64,000 nt of DNA, taken from Prostheceraeus crozeri. Lineage: Eukaryota > Platyhelminthes > Polycladida > Euryleptidae. The notes under the pieces are model-generated. The model did not search any database. It saw nothing but the letters and a program-made list of their open reading frames with translations, and was not told the DNA's origin. This document shows, piece by piece, positions 47,481 to 60,300 of this stretch. Within the stretch, counting starts at the first letter, position 1. Each line of letters opens with the position of its first letter. Location: assembly GCA_907163375.1 (NCBI GenBank), contig CAJQUW010002986.1, positions 252,001 through 316,000 on the forward strand, given 5' to 3'. Position numbers and translations under genes: made by a program.

Positions 47481-48489
47481 CCTACCTCTCCAGGAGACGG
47501 AGCCCTACCATACCGGCACCTGCAATATTGATACTATGCATGTATAGAAAGGAAATCAGAAGCACGCACAAAATAAAGATTTTCCCGATTAAATATAGTA
47601 ACCCGGTCGAACAAAGTTCAACCGAAGACAATATGCCAAATCAAATTCGGATTAAGTGCGATTGAGTAGCGCCTGGGCGAAATGCCTCAATATAGTCCAA
47701 CAGCCAGAGCGAGTTTCTATATAGGGAACAAAGCCGAAAATGAGACTTTCACAGAAATAAGTACACACCATCTGCTACGAATCTGCACGTCTGCCGAGTT
47801 CACCAGGTCACCATCTTGTCAGACAGGATAAAAAAAAAACACATGTAGGCCTAAATCCAATGGGACGCAGATTGAAGCTTTTGGCAAAAATGAAGTTTTC
47901 TGTGTTTCGTCTGATTATCTGAAAAGCACTAAGTCCACAGCCATATTTGTTGACATGAAATTTCTTCAAGTAATTTTATATCATATTCATGTGTTGTTAA
48001 CATTCTTCTCATCCGTCATGTATGAGAAGGTGGTTGAATGTGGGTAAAATTGATAGAATTATGGTGTTTGCCAACATTTGGAGGCTTGCCAAATCTGAAT
48101 ATGTTTAGTTTCATAGAAAAATGTACACGAGTATCACAAGAAATGACTTGAAGACATTTCAAGTAAAACATTATGGCTATAGACTTAGTACTTTCCAAAT
48201 CACTAGAGAAAACGTAGAAAATTTCACTTTTAAACAAAACCTAAGTCTGCATCCCATTGGAAAAACATTGATGCAGAACTGAAGTTTACCATGTGTCCAC
48301 CTAATCTAGCATCGATAGGCCTATTAGTAGATCATAGTCCGCAAAAATTATCTTCATAAAACTCTCATTATGAACAGCTGTCTCCGAAGCCAACGGTAAT
48401 CTGCATTTAGCCATTGATGCAATGAAAGGGTTCGGAATAGTTAAAAATGTAAATCCTGACATATATGAAGTTGGTGGAACCACCTAGGG

Positions 48490-48852
48490 CAGTGGTTCTT
48501 AAACTTTTTTAGGTGCGACCCATTTACTGGTCTAGTGAACACTTCGCGACCCAACCTGTTCTATAAATTCATTTGCACAATATATATTAAGCATATGGGC
48601 CTTAGTACCTGGGCCCGTAATGTATATATGAAAAATAAACAAGCGCTCAATTAAAGCTATTCATTCGCAAGCAAGACAAGCCATTATAAACGACATGCAT
48701 GCCTATATCTAAGTGCAAATATGATATTTCTAAATGAAAATATAAAACGAATTCTGTTTGAAAATATGTGTATCTCTATATATTTTTGTATCTGTCAAGG
48801 TACTCGTGACCCAATCCTAACGGCTTCGCGACCCATGGTTTAAGAACCACTC
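48490..48852. mobile_element. 363-bp nonautonomous hAT element with 8-bp duplication
   Basis: Starts CAGTGGTTCTTAAAC and ends GTTTAAGAACCACTC, so 14-bp inverted repeats. A perfect 8-bp duplication ACCTAGGG lies at 48482-48489 and 48853-48860. Near both ends the string CGACCCA recurs (two copies left, two right with one GTGACCCA variant), a likely transposase-binding repeat. No ORF, so it depends on an hAT transposase elsewhere. Confidence 0.9.
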
Positions 48853-48879
48853 ACCTAGGGAAACCACATTTGTTGCAGC

Positions 48880-49110
48880 CTGATTATATTCGAAACAACT
48901 TCTGCTTCATCAATTTCAGACTCCTGATTACGAATCAGGGCTCAGATTCCTCAAATTCGCAGTCGTTTCTGAAATATTTAAGTTTAAAGATAAAAGTGGC
49001 TCCGCTGTAAAGTTAGCGGAACCAATTACTGAGTCTCGCTCATAGACGCAGTAAATCAATTTCCTTTTGTCACTGCCTGATCCATTTTTTTTGCGCTGAT
49101 CACAAATATA
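48880..49110 (+). repeat. ~225-bp repeat, copy 1
   Basis: Shared landmarks: acaacttct..tcatcaatttcag, cgcagtaaatcaatttc, ttttgtcac and cctgatcca. The hAT MITE at 48490 is inserted just upstream in related sequence (gttggtggaaccacctaggg). Confidence 0.65.
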
Positions 49111-49529
49111 TATTTCATTTTTCAAAAAAGTGCAGTTTTCATACGGAAATCCAAATTTTACCTTTTCTGCAATCTGATTGTGAAGTTTGCGGAACCATTT
49201 TTCTTAATCCTGTGAATTTCTCAGCAAAATATACCTACTCACACCAGTTTGAAGCTCCTTATCATTAATCTGTAATCAGATTTACAAAATTCGCCCGCAT
49301 TGCGAAAGATATCATCCTGAGTGGTTCTGTTGTGAACTTGGCAGAACCACCCAGCGGAATTAAAATTTTAGATTCTAATTATTGCAGAGAATCACTGCAA
49401 TAGACATGCAAAGAGAATGGAATTACCTCACTGATCACGGTTTCCCGCACGGTCATGCATTTCATCACATCCTCAGCAGAATCCAACTGTTTGCTGCTCA
49501 GCAAAACCATTATTTATTACACCGCAATT

Positions 49530-49755
49530 CTATTCTAAACAACTTCTACTTTATCAATTTCAGCATCATGATCACGATCCTGGGTTCAGATTACACAAAT
49601 TCGCAGCCGTTTTTTTCAGAAATTCAAGTTTGGTTTCGTTATGAACTTAGCGGCACCACCCAGCGGATCCAATAGCTGAGTCTCGCTGATAGTCGCAGTA
49701 AATCAATTTCTTTTTGTCACTACCTGATCCAGTTTGTTGCACTGATCATGAATAC
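49530..49755 (+). repeat. ~225-bp repeat, copy 2
   Basis: Direct copy of 48880-49110 with the same landmarks (aacaacttct..tatcaatttcag, gtcgcagtaaatcaatttct, actacctgatcca). A short GTGAACTTAGCGGAACC-like string recurs in and between the copies (near 49010, 49180, 49332 and 49650). Confidence 0.65.
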
Positions 49756-49989
49756 ATCCTGATTCTGTTGAGAATCTGATGAAAATCCATGAAAACTGTA
49801 AAATCAATATTTCTCTGCAAAAACTAATCCACCCGTGAAAGCGGACAGCAAAACATGATAAGTGAAGCAATTTCATTTTCTTGGTATGACTATTACAGTG
49901 ATTTTCTGCAGTAAAATTTTAAATTCTGATTCCACTGGATGTAAGCTTGATCCAAGCATTACAGCAGCTTATTTAAGCATGTAGGCCTA

Positions 49990-50215
49990 TTTGTGATCAG
50001 TGCAAGCAAATGGATCAGGCAGTGACAAAAGGAAATTGATTTACTGCGCCTATCAGCGAGACTCAACGACTGGCTAAGTTGGGTGCTGCCTCTAACTTCA
50101 CAGAGGAATTACTTTTATCTTAACTAAAATATTTCAAAGAATTTGTGGAATCTGAGCCCAGATTCGCGATCAGGAGGCTGAAATTGATGAAGCAAAAGTT
50201 GTCTCGACTAGAATT
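49990..50215 (-). repeat. ~225-bp repeat, copy 3 (inverted)
   Basis: Inverted copy: tggatcaggcagtgacaaaa, ggaaattgatttactgcgcc, and ctgaaattgatgaagcaaaa are complements of the landmarks of copies 1 and 2. Confidence 0.65.
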
Positions 50216-51868
50216 AGGCAGTAATGGTTCCCCCATCGCACACGTGAAATCCTGTATTGCAGAAACTGTCTTTAAGACTTGCCGATAAGCCTAATTACTA
50301 TTAATTACTACTCCGTCAATACATATGATTCAAAATCAGTAGAATATTTCGTCTCTATAAACCATATACCAAATTTCAACAGTAAATCTCTCAGTCACCA
50401 TCTATTTGTGAATTTCTAAAAGCAAAGATGTTTTTAGGCAAAACCGATGCTTTATAATGTTGTTTAAACACACGATGTTTTTTATACCTTTAAATTTACG
50501 CTTTTATGAATGACACTGGGTTCATAATTACTGACAATTTATTCAATAGATGTTTTACAACACGAAGCGTGCAAAACATGACAAGTTTCGCGCTGGTTGG
50601 AAGTTTCATTTTTCCTGATAATATGACAGATTGAATCCTCTTCTCAGCATAACATCATCTGCCCCCTAATAAGAATGATGATTAGACATCTATTTTGCAA
50701 AGAAAATCGCTACAGGACGTATTCGCTGTTTCTTGTGGTAGGCTATAAATACGATTTTTGAGTATAAATCACTCGAAGGACTTCTGCATGTTTTCACTTT
50801 TTTCTGTATTACTTTCATCTGAGGAGTAGGCCTATATCTTGCATGTTCCTATCAGTTTGAATCATGACGCCGAAACTACAAGTCAGAACCCGCTCTCTGG
50901 TGGGTTGGGAAGAATTCAGATTTCAGTCAGATTCAGGGATGATTACTGTGCAGGATTCATGTGCTCATTTATGCATACATTGAAATTCATGGTACATGCA
51001 CCATAGTACAGTATTTATACCATGCAACTCATACATAGGTGGGAGAAGCAAAAGACCCTCAAATGGATAAAAAATGCATCGAATTTTATAATTCCAGTCC
51101 ATTGATTTTAATTAATTACTTCAAGATTATCTATTACCTGTTTTCTTTTATTGGTGCCAGAGGGTCGTTAGGGAATTTGGCGTCAGTTCAAAGCTGAACT
51201 CATTCACTCTCATTAAGGGACACATGCTGGAGCGGCATTTATGAAGATTCTATGACACCAAATAAAAATTCCATGGAAAAAATGTTTTCTTTCAGAATTT
51301 TCGTTCGATGCGTTTTCAAAAGCGTGATCGAAGCCCAAAAGCAGCGCAAGTTAGCTTCAAATGAAATGAAATGAAATGCTGTTGCAAAATTACGCGATTA
51401 AGCAAAAAGTAGAATAATAGTAAGAAGAGTAGAATTAATGAAAATATTGAATCGAATACCAAGTCTAAGTCTTAGAAGTGAATTGTCCAACAATTAACAA
51501 ATATACAATATTAGAGTGCACGATGTCTCATAAAAGAAAAAATGTCTCTTTCTGAAAGAAACATGAGTTTTTTCTTCCGTGTTGCAGGTAATACAACCTC
51601 TACAACGCACATCTTTTGACTAGTCAAGCAAATCAAAGCTTAGAATAATATACCCCATTAAGTAATCTGGTAATTCTGTGGGTTCTACATTGTTGTATTC
51701 ATTTAGAACGACAAATCAAGCAGAAATATCACTATATTGTTCAAAACATAGAAAAATCTCACGGGGTAATACAACATTTCGGGTAAAAATTGAAATCCAC
51801 GTAATTTGCAATGATCAAAAAATTGATTTTTAAATGCAATTCTTCCCTAACTTAACAATTCATCGGGA
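50216..51868. other. Unassigned sequence; probable ATM 3' UTR at the right end
   Basis: No coding sequence recognised. On the - strand this lies downstream of the ATM-type stop codon; an AATAAA (tttatt on the + strand near 51146) about 720 bp away could be its polyadenylation signal. Confidence 0.35.
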
Positions 51869-52047
51869 TCACAGATACGGCTGCCAACCATAGAACATTT
51901 TTGACAACATGTCAGGTCGCATTGCTCTCCGAATAAGACAGTTCACTTGACCTGATAAATTTAACCTGCTGCCTTCTTCATATCCGTCGAATTTTCTCTT
52001 CAACTGTAGCAAGGCACGTTCCGCAAGCCTGTTCGTCTTGTCCCCGT
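51869..52047 (-). CDS. ATM: Last exon of an ATM-type PI3K-related kinase (FATC domain)
   Basis: ATM is a nuclear serine/threonine kinase of the DNA double-strand-break response; FATC is its essential C-terminal cap. The exon starts after acceptor ctgttttag (phase 1), encodes 58 residues and ends with TGA (51869-51871). Visible: AERALLQLKRKFDGYEEGS, then the FATC core GQVNCLIRRAMRPDMLSKMF and the terminal GWQPYL. The ER-L-L..K..G.EEG..L...GQVN.LI pattern matches ATM better than DNA-PKcs, TOR or ATR. The upstream kinase exons were not found between here and 64000. Either a very long intron follows (12-kb introns occur in this genome) or the exon is an isolated duplicate. The intact splice site and frame favour a real exon. 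Confidence 0.8.
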
Positions 52048-54446
52048 CTAAAACAGAAAAGAAACATGTCACTGGAATGACAGAAACTAAAGAACAAAGG
52101 CAACATAGAATAGAAGAACAATTTTGTAGTCGGCAATGAAGATAATAAATTCAAACGTGAAACGACTATTGCGATTGTTGTTGATAAAACATTGGACCAT
52201 CACAACTCAGAATTGATCATGCTGAGACTAACATGTGCAAGTTGGGCTATTTCTATAATTAAATATGTTTCTCACAGCAGAGATTCTCCTATCCGATCTT
52301 ACTTGACTTAATGAAACTTGCTGATGAAAATGACATTTTCGGGCTATATTTACGACGAGAAATTTCTGGGGTGTTTTGGTATTTTACTACAAAATTTTCC
52401 TCGTTTCCTGATCAAAATGGTTCTGGAACTCGGTTATGGCAAAACTATCCAGGGAAAAAGTTTGCCGGAAAATCAATGGCCACGAACAGTTCCATTGCCT
52501 TCCAGAGATACGCCTTCCTACTGTCAGAAACTGTTTGGGGCTATTGATTTTCTGGCTAAAGCTTGTACAGAAACCTAGGTTTTAGAAGTTACTGAGAATA
52601 CTTCAGTTATTTAAATGATATCTGAGGCCTTCACTGGGACAGTTTTATAAAAATCAATTCGCACAAGGACCATTTTCTTACCATTCGAGGACATAACGCG
52701 ACCTAGAGAGAATTATTTCATGAAAGAAAATATTCGACGCAAATTATTCACAGAGGAAGTATGGAAGATCATTGTAAAGCTTCGATTGATAGAAACAAAT
52801 TGTATATTTGGTTGTTGTATGCTATTTATTGGTATCACCTCATACACGCAGTTTTCTGAGTAGAAGAAAGTTAGGAATTTCATATAAAGACGGCTATAAA
52901 GGATCATGAAATGTTTGGCAATTTTAGGAAACACCGATGCTACTTGGTTGATGACCTATTTTATTCTTGGACAGCGATATATTTCAGGCTAAGAAGGATT
53001 TTACACAATTTTTTATCGTCAATGCGCAAAATTTAAAAATCCGCACATGAGACATAGAAAAGATGGAGATGACATTATGGAAAGCAGTATTGGACTACAT
53101 ATGTCTTACCATTTTATTATCATTATCATTTTATTATTTTCATTAGTCGCATGTGTGAATTTTGATTTTTGTATAATGAAAAAGTTTGTAATATCCTTCC
53201 CAGTCTAACGATAGCTACGGAGAGTTGCTGATATACATCGTTGATCAAAAATAAATTAGTCTAGAACACCAAATATCATCGGCTCTTTCCTAATATTGCC
53301 GAAATGTTTTTCAAACGATCAATAAATACCTAGTATCATTCTCTCCACATGCATTCATCTCGGCGGTAAACGAAATTGTATGTTAGATATTACTAAAACT
53401 GCATTTAGATCAAGATATTTTATTTTCCGCTTTCTTTCCTGTTCATTCAAATAGTTAGTTCATTAACTATTTTATTTGGGAATTTCACTTAATTATTATT
53501 GCATTTAATATCATGCATCCCCTTGTCTGATGAATCGTCGGACAACTGATATAGTTAACTGAAATTTGCAATAGGTGATCATCCAAAGCAAAAAGAGATT
53601 ATATTTCACAATCGTTCATTTTGAGCCATATCTTCCATGAATAACTCAAATTCCTTTTTTTGTCATAATCCCATGATGCTTGTAAAATGCAACTAACAAA
53701 TACATTCATTTTCTCACAAAATGCTGTAAAGGGCATTCTCAAATCGTGTGATAGCTTTTTATTCAGTTGAGGATAGAGTTAGAAGAGAATAATGAAAGGA
53801 AATTATGTTGAATGATCATGGGTGCCGCATACACATAGTTTACATCATCAGACTAGTCGTAATTTGCATCCGTGCAACCAATGAGTACACTGCTCCAGTT
53901 TGCTTCATGAGCAATCGCAGGATCTCTTTGTTTTGTAAACTAGGATGCAAATATTTCGTGTTTAGAGCTTCCGGGACCTGTTATTGCATTTCTGTTATCA
54001 AACGACGCCGCTCTGATAGCTTCCTAAATGAAATACCGAAAATAATTTAGGAAACAATTGGAAAATACAAATAACTTGCAAAATAGAGAAGAGAGGATGA
54101 ATTTGACTTGTCACGCTAGCAGGTGAATAGAGCTGCAACATTTTCATTCTGAGAATAATTTTTATCCAATTTAATCAGGTTAAATTTGTACAGCTCCTGA
54201 ATGACTATTTTCTGACAAATAGCCTTTTTAGCTTTTCATAGCATAAGTACTGAAACGCAGTGCTTCTTCGTGCGATTATCCGAATGGTCCCAGACAACTA
54301 GGATAGACCACGGGCAACCAAACGAATGCGCGTGCCAGCGTAGCGGTTCACTGTCCATGTCCACGCGGCTCACAATTTAACCCGCAGGAGTATAACCAAT
54401 TATCCTCGATTTCCATAAACACTTTCATTATTTTATTCTTAACAAT
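52048..54446. other. Unassigned sequence, possibly intron of the ATM-type gene
   Basis: No kinase-domain exon was seen on the - strand. An 86-codon open frame on the + strand (52318-52578) has ordinary amino-acid composition but no recognised family. Confidence 0.35.
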
Positions 54447-54503
54447 TGCAGGACAGCATAGTAGTCAGACCGGCAATACTTTACCACTGAGCTCTTGGAC
54501 CCC
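54447..54503 (-). repeat. tRNA-derived (SINE-like) fragment
   Basis: The - strand reads ggggtccaagagctcagtgg then taaagtattgccggtctgac, an A-box region and anticodon arm of tRNA type. No B box follows, so it is truncated. It lies beside a LINE tail, a common pairing for SINEs. Confidence 0.35.
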
Positions 54504-54519
54504 AAAGAACGATGAGCAA

Positions 54520-54790
54520 ACTGGGATGGTGGAATTCGAGATAAGGATGTTGAGGTGGTCGATGGGGGATGACAAAGAATGACGTAATAACAATATCCGT
54601 CACATGCGCAATGTACCCCGGAATAAGCATAAGAAGTAGAGGGCCGTCGATGGAGATGGTTTTGAAATCTACTCAGAAGACCGGAAGATAATTACTGCAA
54701 AGCAGTTTGGAAGCGAGAACCTGTTCTCTGAAGACAGAGAAGACCAAGAACAAGCGGGTGAGCTGGGGTCGAGGAGCGAGTCATGAAAAT
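54520..54790 (+). pseudogene. LINE C-terminal relic
   Basis: Readings split over frames: EIRMLRWSMG (compare EMRMLRWMxG), NLLRRPEDNY and RRQRRPRTSG, the sequence order of the C-terminal tail of endonuclease/RT LINEs. Stops and frame changes throughout. Confidence 0.5.
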
Positions 54791-57343
54791 TTCCCCCTAT
54801 TTTAGTGTACTGATGGAAGCCTCATAGTTAGTTTCAGAGATAACTGATCACGGCAATCATTTATCAAAACCTTTCTTGGCATCAAATAAGAAGCGAGTAC
54901 AAACAGCTCATTCCATTCTGCCTTTAATAAGAAGAAGAGGTATTTTAGTCAGATATACTGATCGCAGTGAAATGGTTGATCATTATCCTCTAGATAGCAC
55001 AATAGATTTTACATTCATGATATCAAATATATCCAAGTTTTGCCGCGGTGATGGCCATGCATTATGATGGAAAAGTTAACAATATTTTGTGAAGTCAACG
55101 AAAATTACTTTTTCATGGTTCTTATCTTTGGTAAAAAAAACTTCTAAGGCGAAATACAGGGCCCACATTAATCGATGCTCATTTCTTAGCCTAATTTGCA
55201 TGATTTATTTTATCAGAATCGATTTCAAAAATTGTTTGTATGTTGAGGACATCATTTGTTCTTAATAGAAAATAATAGTAAAGAAAAAATATTTTCTATA
55301 ATAGTGTATATTAGACAATTTTATTACCTAAATCTAAATTGTTAGAATTTCAAAAGCTCAAATCGTCACGATGGTTTTACAAAGCCTGCGGCTTCGGTTC
55401 GCTCGGTTTTCAGTAAACCGCCGAGAAGTATTAGACAGCTTTGATGACATGGATAGAAAATAGCGGGCTAATCATTAGAGTGGAAAACGGGCCCGTCCCC
55501 ACACCAGGATATTTGGCAACACGACCGGGCACGGCAAGCACGCACATGCATGTTTGTACAAAGCATTTGCGAATATGAACACTCATTACACTCAACAAAA
55601 TTGCATTTAGTTGGTGGCCAGGTATATGAATATTCATGTGCCTTAATTCTAAGAAGGAAAAAAGTTTGAGCGTTTGATTATTCATGCATAATTTACAACT
55701 GCATTCAATCACTAATTTTAAAAGGGACTTTAACCCTTTCATTATTAAATTATTTTCAAAATTAAAGTTCTTTTGATTTTTTTTCAAATGCAATTTGCGA
55801 GCGTTCTAGGCATCGTGCAAGGTTGTGAGTAATGCCATTAGAATCGCATTGATCTCTTCTTTCTTTTGGTTCAAATTTTTTTGCCGCATTTGCTGCGCAG
55901 TATTGTCCCGAAAGATGCGTGTCGAAATGTCCTCAAAAGGCCACAACGTACATGAAAGGGTTAAATTGAAAATCATGTCTGGGCATGGGCCGAAAAATTA
56001 AAACTAAATCGAACTTGGACCGAAAAATTGGATCCCACTCTGGAAAATTGAAAGTTCCCTTGCTGTCAATACTACGATGACTATTCCCTCTTAAACATTG
56101 TATTTTCGTAAAGACTTTCTACAGCAAGGTGGCTAGGTGCATTCACATAGCTCTTCATGGATGAGGCAACAGCAGCTTGCACGAATAGCGCAGACGATTA
56201 ATGGAGATCAAAATATCAAAATTTGAATACTTGATTGACATCAAATTATTCATTATATTCAATGATTATTTATCACATGAACATTTGTCGAGAGAAACTA
56301 CATTTATCTCGTGACAAATTCTAACTAAAATTAAACGAAGGACAGTTGATCGAATAAATTCTTTCCGTTGAGACTGCTTTAGTCTGAGTATCTATTTCAC
56401 CATTCATACCTTGTAATTAGTCACTTCAGTTAGACTTATGCACTTATCTCTGCAGAACTGGTGAGGTTTTCAAAAATGTGTTATAGTTTATAGACTTTAT
56501 AGTTTTATAGTGTTAATCGTCACAGGCGAAATTAGTTGTTTCCGAAATGGAATTTTATGCTTCGTAATGAGTGAATCAAGCCAATAAGAATTTCAAAAAG
56601 TATTTTAGCTTGCACACGAGAAAAATTCATTATTGCAGATGTACACCCAATAGCCTAAATCTATAGATTGCGCACGTTTTACAAAAATACACTGCATGTA
56701 CAATGTACATGTAGTTATATACCCGTATATATACTGAATTTCATACCAGTTGTCATAAAAACACATCTAAGTAAGTTTTACCGGTTAAGACCAGTTTTGT
56801 ATTTTTTACCAGAACAGATTTTGCCGGCTTTTGTCAGTGATGTTTACAACCCTGGAAAAAAAACATTTAACCCTGTTCATAATCTTGAATGATTTTCAAA
56901 AGCAGATCTAATCTATGACTGTAATTGGATGAGTGGAGAGTGACAATTTAATATCGACATGACATTCCCATGAGAGTTCAAATAGACTGTCAAACAAGCA
57001 TTAGTTCACGACCTGTCATTCCTGTTGATGAAAAGTTCATCATAAAATTTACAAATTAGAAGAAAAACATTCCATGGTAGGAAGCGAAATTCCAATGGCG
57101 CGTGAATGTTTGAATAATCCAATTAAATGTTTACAGTAAATGTTGCCAATTCATTTCTACTCCATCATTTTTGATACAACCGAATAGAAATTAGTGCTAA
57201 TGGAAACCTCTTTTCAGTTTTAGCGTCACTGGAGGGTATTGACTTTTGGGAGCCTTTGTGGAGCGCGTGATGCTTTTATTTGAAATGCACCTTCTGACAA
57301 CATCCAATGACACTGCAGGGGTTTCGACCTGAAGATCCCAAGA
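54791..57343. other. Unassigned AT-rich sequence
   Basis: No gene or element recognised. A 120-codon open frame on the - strand (55431-55793) shows no known motif. The missing N-terminal endonuclease region of the LINE is not visible in the last 150 bases. Confidence 0.4.
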
Positions 57344-60300
57344 TTGTACGGACAAACATTTAACGATGGAGATAGCTGTGTGCAGGAGACTCGGTGGAAG
57401 GGTGAATCCGCACGTTGGCTCGGACCGCAAGGTAGCAGATTCAAGTTTTTCTGGCAAGGCAAGGATGGTGGCAGTGATGCGGGTGTTGGTGTCCTGGTGG
57501 CAGAGAAATGGGTGGAGAGCATCGTTGGCATTGAGCGCGTAGATGAGAGTCTGATGAGTGTGAAGTTTCTCTTTGGAGATCGAATTGCCCACATGGTGTC
57601 CATGTATGCTCCACAGTCCGGACGATCAGAAGACGAGAAGGATGTGTTTTGGAGCAAGGCTACTTTGTTTGTAGCGGCGATCCCTAGACGAGATTTGGTG
57701 TTTGTGGGTGGTGATCTCAATGGACATGTTGGCGCGGTATCGGACGGCTATGGTGGAGTGCGTGGAGACTATGGGTATGGCAGGAGGAATGCTGAGGGAG
57801 TGAGGATCCTGGAGTTTGCAGATTCCCTCGGTTTGGTTCTTTGCAATACTCGGTTCACGAAGGAGCCCCGTAAACTTGAAACCTATTCGTCCGGAGATAA
57901 CAAGTCTATGATTGACTTTCTGTTGACACGTCAGGAGTCTGGAAAGCTCTTAACTGATGTGAAAACTATCCCGGGCGAGGAGTGCGTATCCCAACATAGA
58001 CTCGTGGTGGGTGATGTTCTCGTCGAAGCAAAGAAGCAGGAAAAGAAGAAGTACATCCCGAAGTTGAGGGTTTGGAAACTGAAGGACCCGAGCTTTTCGG
58101 AACGTTTCGCCGAGGAAGTCAGAAGTAAAGCCAGGGACGTGGATTCAAGAGATGATGTAGATGAGAAATGGGAAGAAATGAGAAACGCTTGGTTGGAGGC
58201 AGCAACTAATGTATGTGGTATGACGAAAGGACCACAGAGAAGGAAGGAGACCTGGTGGTGGAATAGTGAGGTATCCGATGCAGTAAAGAAGAAAAGAGTT
58301 GCTTTTAGGGTTTGGTGTCGCAACCCATCTGATGAGAACAAGGCAGTATATCTGAGAGCCAAGAGGGAGTCGCGCTTCATCGTGTGGAAAGCGAAGGAGG
58401 TCGAAAGACAGGATCTAGCTAGAACCCTAGATAGCGCTAAAGGGAAGAAGAAGGTATTCCCCATAGCAAAGCAAATGCCTCAGGAGGGTCAAGACCCCTC
58501 TACTCAACACTGCATGAAAAACAGCGAGAATGGAGAGATTGTAACTGGCCGTGAGAGGGTTAGTGAAGTCTGGAAGGTCTACATGGAGCGCCTGATGAAT
58601 GTTGACAATACGTGGGATCAGGTGACTGACTGTTCTATGGTCGAGGGCCCAAGCTATTGCGTGAGCGAACCAGAAATAAGAGCTGCCATTAAGAAGATGA
58701 AGAAGAACAGAGCTCCAGGACCTTCCGAAGTATGTCTCGAGATGTTTCTGTCGAGTGAAGATGTCAGTGTGAGGTGGTTTACCGATCTTTGTAACCGCAT
58801 TATCCTTGAGGGATCCATCCCGAGTGACTGGACGAAGAGCACTCTGATTCCTATTTACAAGGGAAAAGGTGATCCCCTCAATTGCGGGTCGTACAGAGGC
58901 ATCAAGCTTTTGGAACATGGGATGAAAGTTGCAGAACACGTCCTTGAACAAAGACTCCGATCGATGGTTGCTTTTGGATGAGATGCAATTTGGCTTCATT
59001 CCCGGCAAGTCAACAACAGATGCTATCTTCATAGCCAGACAACTGTTGGAGAAACACGCGGCGAAGAAGAAGCAACTCTTCCTAGCATTTGTCGATCTGG
59101 AGAAGGCGTTCGACCGTGTTCCCCGTGAAGTCTTCCAATGGGCGCTTCGTCAAGCGGGGTTGAAGAGTGGCTAGTGCGGTCAGTGATGACTATGTACAAG
59201 GGAGCGAAGACCTTTGTGCGCTATAATACCGGGGACAGCAGCGAATTCGAAGTGAAGGTTGGTGTTCACCAAGGCTCGGCGCTCAGCCCATTGCTGTTTG
59301 CCGTGGTGATGGACTCCATCTCCAAAAATGTACGGGAAGGTCTTCTTTTTGAAATGATGTATGCTGATGACCTCGTTCTCATGGCACAGTCTGTTTCTGA
59401 GCTCAAGGGAAAGTTGCTTCGGTGGAAAGCGAGCCTAGAAGCGAAGGGATTGGCCATCAATGCTGCGAAAACTAAAGTCATGGTGACCGACGACAGGGAC
59501 GACTTGAAGGTGTCTTATTCCGTCAAGTGGCCGTGTGGTATTTGTAGTAAAGGCGTTGGTGCCAATGCAATCAGGTGTTGCTCATGCTGCAAATGGATAC
59601 ACTGGAAGTGCACACACATCAGAGGACGGATAGCAAATGCGCCGAAAAACTACTCGTGTAGTAGGTGTGAAAACGCGAGCCAAGACCGAAGACAACAACC
59701 CAAGACCACTTCACTGGATATGGATGGTGACTCAGTTGAGAAAGTCGAGAACTTCTGCTATCTTGGAGACGTGCTCGAGTCAAGAGGAGGTGTTGACTTG
59801 GCGGTGACGACGAGAATCCGTGGCGGATGGAAGAAGTTCAAGGAGCTGTCTGCCTTCCTAGCATCAAAGGGCCCTTCGCTTTTGACAAAGGGAAAGGTGT
59901 ATGCTGCGTGTGTGAGGCAATGCATGACCTACGAATGTGAGACGTGGGCAATGCGGTCAGACCACGAGCAGTTGTTGGAGAGAGCAGAGATGAGGATGGT
60001 GAGATGGATTTGCAGGGTGAAGCTGACAGACAGGAGATCAAATGATGAACTAAGAAAAGCAATGGGGATTGAGAACATCTTGGCAGTCATCAGCAGGCAG
60101 AGGCTGCGCTGGTTTGGCCATGTGAGGAGGAGGGAAGAGAGCAGTTGGCTGAGAAGGGTGGACGAAATGGAAGTGGAAGGAAAGAGACCATCAGGCAGGC
60201 CGAAGAAAACGTGGAGACACACAGTCCGAGAAGACATGCGGAAATTTCGTTTGAAGGAGGAAGACGCTTTAGATCGTGAGTTGTGGAGAAGAGCCATCAG

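Noticed and set aside
52318..52578. 86-codon open frame with balanced composition, possible exon
   Set aside because: No family recognised, no matching splice partner, and it lies opposite the presumed ATM intron. Not called as a gene.
55431..55793. 120-codon - strand open frame
   Set aside because: No motif, no splice or promoter context, and AT-rich composition typical of chance frames here.
57226..58464. Long - strand open frames over the LINE
   Set aside because: Antisense shadows of the endonuclease/RT reading frame; they lack any motif of their own.
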